Source: Trogon surrucura (Eukaryota; Chordata; Aves; Trogoniformes; Trogonidae). From it: DNA of 64,000 bases. Location: the NCBI GenBank assembly GCA_020746105.1, contig CM036617.1, positions 135,745,845 through 135,809,844 on the forward strand, in the 5' to 3' direction. The notes under the pieces are model-generated. The model was not told where the DNA came from. It was given only the letters and a program-made list of their open reading frames with translations, and did not search any database. Within the stretch, counting starts at the first letter, position 1; each line of letters starts with the position of its first letter. The translations under genes and the position numbers were made by a program. Shown piece by piece: positions 24,852 through 36,589 of this stretch.

Positions 24852-26916
24852 ATGGCTGCATTCCCCACGTCTCACTCTAAGGAGACTTGCTGCCATGAGA
24901 GAGAGAGAAGAGGGTGAGGCTCACATGCCCCTAACCTTGCTGAGTTCTAGGCTGAGGCATTCACTGAGGAGTGAGAAAAAGGCAGACGGGTGCTGGAAGC
25001 TGTTGTTGCTGGCAGAGCCTCATCTTGAGAGATATCCCTCCTTTCAGTAGACCCTCTTGCTTGTACCTATGTGCCAAGTGGGCATTTTGTTCTTGTTTTT
25101 CTATTTGTCCCTACTCACTCCGATTTCTGCTTCTGTACTAAATTCACCCTACCCTTTTAACGACTTGCTTTTATGATACTCTCCATTCATGAGACAAGAG
25201 CGTCTCCATGAACAATCTCCATTTGTTCTGTGGACAGGAGGAGAGCACTTTCCCCAAGAGCCTCCAGAGTTTGCCATGAATATTTCCATTCTCTTTGCCT
25301 CAATGTGAGTGGACTCCACTCCTGTTTCTTTGTGGAAAGGACACTATGGCCAGTCACCTCATCTGTACTCTGGGAAGCTGGATTTTGTTACTTTTTGCTG
25401 GCCTAGAACAGTACAGAAGTATTTCCTTGGGGAAAAAACAAACAAAAAAACAAACCCCCTTGCAGCAGGAACACTTTTAGTGTTCTTAATTCTAAGAAAC
25501 CTTTGCAGGAATGATGAGTGTAGATGCCTAGAGAATGGTGGACACTCACAGGGGCTTGGGCTTTGCCACTGTATCCTTGGCCACTAAGCTATACTATATG
25601 AATGGCAGTGCTTATCAGCTCTTGGTGTTCTATGTAGTAACTAGACTTGCACACCCTGTACTTCTGACCAGGCCTCTCCTCTCTACAGTTCAGCTGCTAG
25701 GGCTACATTCTTAGCACCTCTGCTGCATCATCAGAGATCCTGCACTCAGTTTAAATGCTGCAATGAATTACAATATCTAGAGTCTTCATCTCTGTCAGCT
25801 CCTTTCTTTCAACTTGAAATCTAATGATTGAACACAGGTACATCATCAGCCTTGAGTCCTGGCATCTCACAGCCCATCGATTTTGTTACTCCTGCATGAA
25901 ACAAGAGTTAGACTTCTTTGCAGTTATCAGCTCAGGTCAGAGAACTGTGAACTCATCTGGGATAACCAGGGTGATTATTAAGTTACTTAACTGTTGGGAG
26001 GGTGTTAAATCATTTTTCTAAATTTACATCCTAGAACATAGCTCTATGATAAACAGATGGTCTATTCTTCACTAGCTCTCCAGATAAGGGCTTATTCTAT
26101 GCCTCATGACTACTGAGTTATCCAACCTCTGCACAATGTCCCATTGTCCACCCTTAGAATGTCATGACATCCCCGTTTTGAATTTTTTTATCAAACTGCT
26201 CACAGTTTCTGTTATGCTTCTCAAAGAACTTGTGTGTCCATTTTGGCCTTTATTTTCTGTTCTTTTTTTTCCTAAACTGGATGTTGTGTGCTGTAGTTTA
26301 ACACATGCTAAGGATAGCAGAGCACAGCCTGACAGATATGATTTGGGGTGTACTTACCAGTGTTAGTTGGTGTGACAGGCATCTGCACTTGTTACAGGCA
26401 GCATCAGCCTAGTGACTTTTATTGTTAATCATCATATCTTGCAGCTTCTGATCTGTTCCTTGGCTGCTTCACCATTCTTCTATTTGTGCATCTGATTATT
26501 TTGGGCTGTGTGAACTGTTTTGCATCAATCTCCTGAATGACACCAACAGTTTTCTCATTTATGGCAGGACCCATGCCTACTCAGCGAGCCTGTCTTCCAA
26601 AGTACCAGTAATGCCTCCCGGATTTCTATCACTTGCATGTCTGACTGGCTTCTCAAACCCAAAGGTCTTTAGTGACAGTTCCCACTTACACTAAATCACC
26701 CTGTGTGTCAACTGGAATCTACATGGCATCCGACTCAACTCTACTGAAAGAAAATTGTTCCTACATGGAATAACTCACCTAGTTTCCAACTCTCAGTGCC
26801 CTCTAAAAATGGCATATGTGCCATTGGAACAATGGCAAACATTCTCCTCTGACAGAAATCATGTTCGTTACATCTCTCATTATCAATTAATTTTCATTAT
26901 CTCTTTTTAAAAAAGA
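24852..26916. other. NRIP2 3' UTR and intergenic DNA
   Basis: The NRIP2 3' UTR must start here, but I found no canonical polyadenylation signal on the plus strand by eye. An A-rich simple stretch with CAAAC units lies at 25434-25458. No other gene or clear repeat recognised. Confidence 0.6.
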
Positions 26917-28000
26917 CAAACCCTAAACCCTAACACTAAACATTAAAGCTAACTCTATCCCTAACCAAAACCCTAAATGATAACCCTGACCCTAGCTCTA
27001 ACTCTAAATCTTAACCCTAAATGGAATCCCTAAAACTAACCTGAACATCTAAGCCTAACTCTCAATGCTAACCCTAATCCTAAATACTAGCCCCCAACCA
27101 TAAACCCTAACCCTCCCAAATATAACCCCATAACACTCTAATCACCAGCCCTTACTCAAAAACATAAACCTAATCCTAAACATAATGCTAACTATAAACT
27201 CTAACACCCAAAACTAATTCTATACTCTAATCACTAACCCTAACCCTAATTCTCTCCCTAAACCCAATGCTAACTCTGACACTAACCACTAAACCTGACC
27301 CCAACCCTAAACTATAACATAAACTCTAAACTATAACCCTGACCCTAACTCCTAGACCTAGTTAACCATAAACTTAACCAACTAAATCTAACCCCTAACC
27401 CTCAAACTCTAACCTTGTAACCATAAACGTAACACCTAACTCTAAATTCTAATGTTAAACTTAAGACTCATCCCCTAATGCTAAACCTATCACTAATCCT
27501 AACACTAAAACAAACCTCTAACCCTGCCACTAACCCTAAGCCCTGTCCCTTAACACTAAACTCTAGCCCTAAATCCTTAACTCTAAGACACTTATTCTAA
27601 GTCCCTAAACCTAATTCCAAAACATAATCCCAATCCTAAACCTAACGTTAACTAAATAACTCTACCCCCCCCTAACCCTCACCCACAAAACTAACCCTAA
27701 TCCTAAAAGTAACACTAATTCTAATCCCTATCTCTGACCCTATCCCTAACTCCTTAACCCTGACTCCTAACCCTATTTTTTAACTCCGGACTGTAATGGT
27801 AAACCCTAATCCCTAACACTAATGCTTGCTAACCCTAGAGCTAACACTAACCTAACCCTGACTGTAACCCCAACCACATTACCCTAACCCTAACCCTATT
27901 TCTAACCCAAACCTTATCCCTAATAACACCTAACCGTATAACTAAGCCTAATCCCTAACCCTACAACCAACATTAATGCCAACCACCTCACCCTATCTGA
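26917..28000. repeat. Interstitial telomere-like repeat, degenerate (CCCTAA)n
   Basis: About 1.1 kb made almost entirely of CCCTAA, CCCTAAA, AACCCTAA and one- or two-base variants on the plus strand, so the G-rich TTAGGG strand is the minus strand. Perfect runs are short (for example ACCCTAACCCTAACCCTA near 27885), and most units carry substitutions or indels. This is a decayed interstitial telomeric sequence, not an active telomere, because unique genes lie on both sides. Confidence 0.93.
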
Positions 28001-28150
28001 TGGCTTTTGCCAGTACTCAGAGGGGGCTCTGCTTCCCTCCAGAGCACCCTAGGGCTTCTGCTGGGCTTTGCTGATGCCTAGGTTGGTCTCTCCTGCCTTC
28101 CAGAGCGTCTGACAGTTTTTGCTGGGCTTTGCTGGCGCCCACAAGCAGCT
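28001..28150. repeat. Short minisatellite abutting the telomere-like block
   Basis: The words TTCCAGAGC or CTCCAGAGC, GCTTTTGC/GCTTCTGC and TGCTGGGCTTTGCTG recur with a period near 58-61 bp, giving two full and one partial copy. The best pair is at about 28058 and 28119. The repeat starts exactly where the CCCTAA-like sequence ends. Confidence 0.6.
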
Positions 28151-28503
28151 GCTAAGAGAAGGTGTGGGCCACCAACAGCTCTCAGTCCTGGCCACTTCTG
28201 TGTGAAAGCCATGCCTGGTGGATGTGCATTTAGGAGCGGGGCTCTGGCTGGGGTAAGGGTGTGGGTGAGTAGGAGTCTTCCCAAACTAAGACCAAAGCCA
28301 AGAGGAATCTTTCCAGTGATTTAAAGGGTGCTGGATGGGATCCTACAGAAAATTGGCATGACTTCGAATTGACAATTCGGTTTTGACTAGTACCTGTCAC
28401 TTAAGAGTCCTTAAGATACTTGCACACTAGCTGCTATTGGAATTCACCGGGTGCTATTCTTACATGTTGGTCTTGAGATAACTCTGCTTTTGCTTACCTT
28501 CAC

Positions 28504-29030
28504 ACAGAATCACAGAATGTCGGGGGTTGGAAGGGACCTCAAAAGATCATCTAGTCCAGCCCCCCCACCAGAGCAGGATCACCTACAGTAGATCGCACAG
28601 GAACACGTCCAGGTGGGTTTTGAATGTCTCCAGAGAAGGAGACTCCACAACCTCCCTGGGCAGCCTGTGCCAGTGCTCTGTCACCCTCACAGTGAAAAAG
28701 TTTTTTCTAATATTTTTGTGGAACCTCCTACGTTCCAGCTTGTACCCATTGCCCCTTGTCCTGCCATTGGACATCACCAAGAATCGCCTGGCACCGCCCT
28801 CCTGACACTGCCCCTTGATGTATTTATAAACATTTGTGAGATCGACCCTCAGCCTCCTCTTCTCCAAGCTGAGAGACCCAGCTCCTTCAGCCTTTCCTCA
28901 TAAGGGAGATGATCCACTCCCTTCATCATCTTTGTGGATTTGTGCTGGACTCTCTCAAGCAGTTCCCTGTCCCTCTTGAGCTGAGGGGCCCAGAACTGGA
29001 CACAATATTCCAGAACATCTTCCAGTCCTC
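28504..29030 (-). mobile_element. CR1 LINE 3' fragment
   Basis: Begins with CACAGAATCACAGAATGTC and GTTGGAAGGGACCTCAAAAG and continues into the CR1 ORF2 C-terminus (28867-28583, with [19 protein letters not shown]). The frame then breaks. It ends near 29030 after the block for the segment around [10 protein letters not shown], and is 5'-truncated. Confidence 0.92.
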
Positions 29031-29777
29031 CTTAAGCTTTTCTGTGATTCACACGCCTCATTTCTCAAATCTCTAATAGTTATGTTCCTCTGGGAACTAA
29101 TGTGCTACAGCAGATGAAAATCACCAGCCCGGTCTGTCCCTCTCTTCTCTGTAGAACAAGTCCTTCCTTGTATCTTCCTTACCTTCCCTCAAGTGAGTAA
29201 CTCATTCTTCCACACTGGTGACAAATATGCTTCTTCCAATATGAATTCTTTCCTTTTCCCTGTACCCTGGTTGCTAACACTTTCTCATGTTGTGCCCCTT
29301 GTCAGCCCTTCCTCTTTATTGTCAACAACTGCACACATAAATGTAGGCTGTGCCACTTGTCAGTCACAGAGGGGATGTTTCCAAGCAAGTGCTAAATTAG
29401 TGTGTGAGAGCTCTTCTTTTCGGCTGTGAAATCAGCTCCAGAACAGAAGACACACCCTCCTTCTGTCCATGTTGGTTGAACATGCAGGTCCACACACTAA
29501 ATGTCTCTTCCACCCAGACATGGAGGAATTTTGCCAAGTTACCCTGAACGTCCCCATCAAGCTTTGTTGCAGGCAGAGCTTACAGAAAAAATATATTCAT
29601 GACTAAATGAGAACTGCAGGTCATTACACCGTGGCTGACACCTCACTTCAACTCATTCCTTACATCACAGTCTAATCCTACAGTGCGAGCATCTGGCTTC
29701 CTCATCACCAAACAGAACTCCTGGTGCGTTTCTGTCTCCCAAAGTTCCTTGGCACTAAATGACTTGATGTTACTGAC

Positions 29778-29981
29778 CTTAATATACGTATTCTGAATTC
29801 TTGTCCAAACTGGTATTTTCTCCAAAGACCAGCATTTTTGTGTCATTACACAGACATCACAGCTTCCACTGTGGAAGACAGGAATCTTGGCTTTGTACGA
29901 TGTGATTACAAAACAGGATGTACAACATCTCAAAGAAGCAAATTCAACTCCATCCACAAACAGTAATTTTTTAAAGCCTTC
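29778..29981 (-). other. Candidate orphan exon, 68 codons, unrecognised
   Basis: On the minus strand a stretch preceded by TAG and followed by the donor-like AAG/GTCAGT is open in one frame for exactly 68 codons. It encodes KKLLFVDGVEFASLRCC, then SGSCDVCVMTQKCW and RIQNTYIK. The Cys-rich, non-repetitive wording looks more like protein than like random DNA, and the frame stays open past the donor to 29643. The upstream polypyrimidine tract is weak. I do not recognise the family; a chance open frame remains possible. Confidence 0.25.
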
Positions 29982-30550
29982 CTACGTTAGGGAGTCCAGA
30001 AAGTAATTTTTAAGAGGGCCAACAAGGACGAAGACTCTCTCAACTGTAGTTTCTTTTGGAAAAGCCAATTGTACACATACACTTCCTACCCCCAGTTCCA
30101 ATCCATCTCTATTGCTTTTGGGGGACAAGGGCAAGGAAGGAGCTATCTAAAGGTCTTTTACACTGGAGATCAAAAAACTCTAATACTTTCATACAGAAAG
30201 TAGAAATTTAGCATGAACTGCCACATCAGAGCAGGACATAGACATATCCTGTATGTATCCTACACTGGCTTCCTCATGACAAGGCCCATCCCTTCAATAT
30301 AGATGATGGAATGCTATTATTTTAGGGATAATCTCTCTGAACTGCCTTAGCGGTCAGCTCCTGTTAGGGCTAGTTTCCAGTAGAGTGGACGCAACAAGTT
30401 GCAAGAGAGTCTGCAGTGAAGTGTATGACACAGGAAGTCTTTGGAACAGAGGAGCAAGTGTCATATGGCAGATACATACAGCTGAACCTACCCAGGAACG
30501 GGGAGATGGACTTCTGAAGCCCCTTCTAAGGCCTATGTGCAAGAGGTAAA

Positions 30551-30850
30551 CTATCCCAACAACATGCACTCTGCCAAAGCCATAATCGGGGCCACTCCCA
30601 GGAGCTTGGGGTCATTTGGTTTTGAACAGAATGGGTGCTCCGGCCATCTGTATTCCCAGAGGCCCGTTCTTTCACTACTAGTGGGTGAGTTGTGGAACTG
30701 AAGACCACTGAGCCACCTACATATGTTTACAGTCAGTTCTCCTTTCAAGAGACTCCGCTGGCAAAAGTCAGGGTATACGTAGAGTGTTACAGAAATAACT
30801 ACATTCAGCAAAGCAATCATAAAAATGAAGGCAGTGACAGCCAGTGTTTA
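30551..30850 (-). other. Unrecognised open frame with a hydrophobic segment
   Basis: The minus strand is open from a TAA near 30850 to the stop at 30551. It starts with a hydrophobic run, LAVTAFIFMIALLNVVIS, long enough to span a membrane, then VTLYVYPDFCQ, then a polar part. No start codon precedes the hydrophobic run; the first ATG falls inside it at 30820. Not recognised, and no splice sites are convincing. Confidence 0.18.
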
Positions 30851-33800
30851 TTCTTATGACTCAGGAAAATAAAGCAACCCCCACCCCCTTATTTTCTTGC
30901 TAATAAATTGAGCATCACAACCAAAGCCATAAATCATTTATCTGAAAATGCCCCCAGTGCCTGAGAATGCTGTTGGACTCTTCACATGCTGTGTGCTGGC
31001 ACTGGGATATACAAATATGTCTTGCAAATCCTGCCCTGTCAAAAAGCTTCCTGGCAGCAGTGGGCATGCCAATCTGCTACTGACTAGGACACAGCCAACA
31101 TTTTCTGCTGCACAGGAAAGAAAGAACAACTTCTAAATTGCAACTCTGTAGCTTGTATTGGCTGGCAAGGACAAACAGCCAGTGAGTTACAACGAAAGTA
31201 TGATGTAACTCCACGCCTCCAGAAACAGACCCTATGTGGCTCTGAGTAGGTGTGTACCTCACAGAAAATTCTCACCAGTGGAAGAAGCCTGAAGCACTGC
31301 CTTCAGGAAGTATTAACTGAAGCCAGTCTATTAACTGTCACTTTGGAGTTCAGGGCATGAAAAAAGAAGGGAAGTCATCTTTTGGCTAAGGAACAGCACA
31401 GAAGTTCCAATGAATTCTTCTGTAGACAGTTTTCATTTTCCTTTGTGCACAACTGGGACAGGATCAAAACAAATCTGCAAGTTATGTGCTGTAGGCAATA
31501 AAGAAGTGTCAGTGGAAACCCTCAAGCATTAGTATTTTTCCTCTGAACTAGTTTTGCAAGCTGAAGAGTTTTGGGGAATGCATGATCTGTAGTGCCCCCA
31601 TCTTCCCACCTCTGCTTTCCACAATGCAGCATGCCTTGGCTTGCACAGCACACAGCAATGTTATCCTCAGGGCAGGTTGTATAGGTTGCCCTGTCCAATA
31701 TTTGCGTTGGGTTTGCCCCGTTTTCTTTTAAAGACGGTTTTTAGAAAAATGTCATTTCTTCACCATTAACCCTTTCTGGTTTCTTCTCAACAATTAACAG
31801 TCCAACGGTAGACCAATGTGTCTTTTTTTCTGTGGAAATCATTTGCTCTGTATGCCAAAATTTGTTTTACATAAACCAGCTTCAGTCATACAACTATTTG
31901 TATCCCCCTTGCGCTTGTGTTGCTAATAAAGGTTTATATTTGGCATGGACGGACAGCATTGAGTTGTTCTCTGTTAGGAGTGTAGACAATCCTGTTTTCC
32001 TGTCAGGCCTCAAGAAGGAATTACAGTATAACAGCACTACAATAGCCTGTAAGACCCACCTACTAGGTTAGCTCAGCTTGGCCCAATTCACAGGCAAATA
32101 AAATGCTCCAGGCAATTGCTGTAGAAACCTCTGGGGTTCCAGCAGCGGATTGAGAGAGAGTACTTCTGTGGAGAAGACCAGCCCCATAAAAGGCAAACAA
32201 GGTTGAGTGGGGCCAAAGCAGGCACAAGCTGTGGTAGGACACCATCTGGTTTTGTCAAAGCACAAGAGCAGAAGAGCCCATCAGCTGTGCAGCAGTACAC
32301 GTGCAAGGTTGCGTGAGCCCTGACTGAAAACGCAGGCACTGCTACTTTCTGTTGCTTGTAACCATTCCGTTTCTGTTCCCAATGGGGGAGAGAGAAGCCA
32401 CAAAACTGGAAGGGGGACTGAGGACAAAAAAATACACAGCCTTAATTAGAGAAAGAACAGCATATGCCAAGACACGGGCCTATTCAGGGACACTGCTGCA
32501 AAGTCATTGCTGTTGTACATTTCCAGAAACTGCCCTGCAGAGTTCTGTTTTGCTACGGTTCTTCTTCATGTCAGTTCCACTAATTTTGAAGTGCAAGACT
32601 AAAACCAGGTAGCAACAGGCCTAGGTGGAAAGCATCCCAGAATACAGTGAAACGAAACTCTTCATCCCACCTGTAGGGATATCTTGCTTCTCCCCAACTC
32701 AGCTGGGCCTCAAGGGGAGGAGATGAGAGTAGTAACTGCTATTACTTCACCTCAAGCAGGAGAAGGGAGAATCTGGTGATTGGAAAGAGCAACTTGAGGG
32801 TTTGGGAAAGAGAAATCTGGAAGCAGCAAGAAACCAATATACTGTGATATAGTTAATAGCTCAAATAAGATTCATCCTCATTAGGAAAGGACTATGAGAC
32901 TGATGAGAGCCCAAAGGGTCACAATGACTTATTTGCCAGAAGCGGTGGATGCACATCTCAGCATCGTGATTTGACAATTTCTTGAGGTTAAAGTCTAGAT
33001 CTGACCAGCTTCAAGACAACTCTTCACCTTAGCCCAGCAGTAGATAGTCCCTACGTTATCAGCTCTCCATAGTTAACAAACTCAAGCCATGCTGCTCTGA
33101 ACATCGCTGTTACTGAAGCACTACTATGACTTGAGAGCTGTTGCCTGAAGACTCCAGTTGTCCACATGCAAGGAGTATGACACGGACACATTTAAAAATG
33201 CCTCTCAGTGAGGTTATTAAAATGGAGCATGGATAGCATGGTCCAAGAAGCAAGAGTGCTAGTTGATGCAGAGCAGGTCATTCCATTTCACTGCTCCATC
33301 CTTCAGCTTTCACAGCTATCAAACACAGGAGGACAAAAGCTGTCCTCTATAAAGCTTTTGTAAATCTATGGATGCAATTGCAAAGAAAACCTAGGGCTTG
33401 TTATGTAAGGATCCTGCTCTTCTACCACATAGGACTACTTCAGCAACAGTCCTTTTGACCAAAGGCCAAGACACTCCTTTCCTCTACACAAAGTTCTTTC
33501 TCCCAGTTAGGGCTACCCTTGGATGTTTTGCAGAGTACAGCACAGCAGGTTTTCATCAGCCTGCAGGATCTTTAAATGTTAACATTTCCTAAAGAGAGAT
33601 CACTGGATTATATTTACTCTGACTTGAATGCAACCCTCGCAGGTTGCCATAAGGGTGAAGGGACAGCTTCATCCATTACACATGTCCAGTAAAACATCAC
33701 ACAAGTGAAAGATGACAATAGATGCAAAACAGCCAGCTGTTCCTATCCTAATAAGCTGAGTTAGGCAAGGGGCAAGCGGAGAAAGGTAAAAGCAGAACAC

Positions 33801-34768
33801 CAGTAGCATGTGGAAAGGTTCCTGCCTGGGCCTTTGCATGTGAGCAGCCTGGGTGGCCAATGGGCTTTTCCAGACTCTTCATGCCAGCAAGTGGAACGTC
33901 ACAGCTAGTCCGTCTCTTTCAGCTGTGCAGGACTCAAAATAGCATGGCACTCTGCACAAGAGTGAAATTTGGCATTTCCACTGCTTCTTATGGAATGGCC
34001 AAACTCTCACAGCACCACAGCTTCATGGTTAAGACAGATTCCTTATTGCCCAGTTCACAGCTGCTTTGCTAAGTCACGGCCATCTCTTGGATCACCTTGC
34101 CCAAGAAGAGGGACACGCAATGCCTCTCAAATACAGCTGGTGTCCACTGGAGCGGCTGCCTCTCGACACCTTGTTGGCTTAAATTATGGATATTATATGG
34201 CATGTCTCCAGCTCCTCAGAACAGGAGGTGGTTTGGAAGAAACTGCTTGGTAGAAGAGCATCAGCAGAGCAAAGGCAAACAATCTCTGGGTCTACTTTAA
34301 AAACACACCTTAACAGGAAAGAAGGCCCTTGCAGGCTCCCTAATTCAAATGCTTCCATCTGCAGTTCCTGCACTGTGATCCTCCTAAGAACTCAGAAATA
34401 ATCACTAGAGCAGTTGTAAGAATAGGCCAAATCAGTGACTGAGCTCAGCTATTCTCTCCATCAGTGCCCTCAGTGCTCCCTCACGGTCACCCACAAAGTG
34501 CTTTAGCTAGTGGAGAACATGGAAACTCGCAATGGAAGGCCAACAAGCAAGACCCTGGACTCTTGCTGTTCTGGTAGCTTCCTCAGCTAAAAACAAATCA
34601 ACCTTCACTCAAGCCTACAGCCAAGCACATCCTCCTCCATAGAACCCAAACTGTACACCCTTTGTTATCTGGAATCTTTGACAGAGACGGGAAAAGAAAA
34701 GTCTCATCCTATTGCAGTTGGAGAAGAGTTTGTGTTGGTATTAAAGATGTCAACCTCCATGCGACTTC

Positions 34769-34917
34769 TTATAAGGGATCCTGGTTGGCACTGCAGTGGG
34801 CAGAGGAGTCTGTTCCAGAAGGGTCCTGACACTGTGAAGGGCTGCTCTGCTGCTGTTTATCGGGAAAATACAGTGTTTTGTAAATCAGATCTTTGACAGC
34901 AGAAGCATCGTCTCTGT
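34769..34917 (-). CDS. ITFG2: ITFG2 coding exon 12 and stop
   Basis: Encodes the tail, [18 protein letters not shown], then a Gln/Ser-rich end with three CAG codons, and stops with TAA at 34771-34769. The part after YFPD is variable and longer than the human tail I recall. Confidence 0.93.
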
Positions 34918-36556
34918 CTATGGAAAAGGAAAAAAGATAGTTGTCAGGGATTCTCAACAGGCTGTAGGAAAGCACCTCTTCCTGAAGAAGTACCTCGAAT
35001 TCTAGTTCCCAGCACACTACCTGCCAGCAACCCTTTCTCTCTTTTTCACTGTACATCCTTCAACCTCTCTGCACTCACCCACACCCAGTTCCCGCAGGAG
35101 ATCCCCAAACTCTGGGTTACAATCCAGGATTTTCAACAGGTTGGTGGACTCCATCCTCTCCAACTGCACATCCCAATAGATGTAGATCTTCTGATTGAAG
35201 CTGACATAAACCAGGCAAGGGCTGTTGCTTCCTCCTTTGCACGCATAGAGGCCTGGAGAAAGCAAAAGTGTGGAGATCCGACTACTTCCAAAAGAACAGA
35301 GAAAGAAAATAGGTAACTTCTCATGATGAGCAGAAAGCAGCAAGGACCTCAGCTGAGGGGGCACAGACATGGACTTGGGTATATCAAACAATCCAAGAAA
35401 GTGCCTCTCAACAGTTACTAATGCATATAGCTTGGGGATTTGCAAGCTGCTTCTTGCAGGCCTGAGAGAGGGGACTGAGCAAAGTCAAGGCTCAGGACAG
35501 TTCTGTGAGGCTGTTTATATCCATCTAAGAACAGCTTAGAAGTCTGCAAACTAAAAAAAGCAGTGTGGAATACAAGAGACCACTGTAGCACTCCCAAAAA
35601 GGACAGGTTAAAAACCCAAACCATCACAGACAAACCTCAGCATCATCTCCTCTCATTCTACTTTTCCCAGATGCCACCAGAGGAGAGACTAACTGGGTCT
35701 TCTGCAGTATACGCACAGAGAAATTATTCCCCACTGCAGACAGATCGAGGATTCCATATCTCCAGAGAGGAATAGTAGCTTTGAGGGAGAAATGCTGTGA
35801 GGGTTGGCTTTGCAGTCAGGCTACCTACCTGCACAGAACGCGCTGACATTCTCATCTGCCTGAAATCTGGCAACAGTTCGATTGTGGTCAATGATGTATG
35901 TCTGACCATCCCATGCACAGGCAATCACCTCCTCATGCCCGTTGCCCTGCAGCAACCATAAAGTAGAATATTAGTACAGACATAACTATTCCCAGAGGCA
36001 GTCAAGAATCTTCTCTGCTTTTTCAGAGACAGAAGACTAATATCTGAATAAGATGTCACTTTTAGATGTCTTGTCCAGACATTCTTTTTGCACTCGGAGA
36101 CCACCTCTCTCTTCTCTATGGTAATCCTTAAATATCCTAAGAACTTGTAGGCAACCAGGGTATTAGCAGTGTGCAAAACCACTCAACTTTGCAATAAGAT
36201 AAAAGAGCAGATGGAATAGTTCATAGAGGATGCTGACCTTACTAGGTCAAACAGTGAGTCACAGCTCAGTCTCTTGCAGGTAGATAGATGGACATGAGCG
36301 CAGAATCCATTGGCACAGCCAGAGCACTCTGTCACCCTGAGATAACCCTAGCCTTTTTCAGGTGAGTCATACTCTCTCGGCCCTTGCTAAATCCATATAC
36401 ACAAAGCCATGTTGAGTTTTTGTTTGATCACTCCCAACCCCATTCATAGACACTCACAGTAACATCCAGCTTTTCTAGAGCAAACAGCTGGTGATCAACC
36501 TGCACAGACCAGAGCAGCTTATCCGCTCCCTCCATGAGTTTCAATGTCCCTAAAGG

Positions 36557-36589
<33 letters not shown>

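Larger units (their letters stand above)
29031..34768. other. Intergenic interval, NRIP2-ITFG2 convergent side
   Basis: About 5.7 kb. The right end must contain the ITFG2 3' UTR, but no AATAAA or ATTAAA on the minus strand was seen in the nearest 1 kb; the first canonical one I noticed is at 30847-30852. Plus-strand AATAAA signals occur at about 31498 and 31923. Two minus-strand open stretches (29778-29981 and 30551-30850) are listed separately. No transposable element recognised. Confidence 0.5.

Noticed and set aside
26917..28000. Possible CRISPR-like or regular repeat array
   Set aside because: The repeat is 6-7 bp telomere-like with no unique spacers, and the genome is a bird's.
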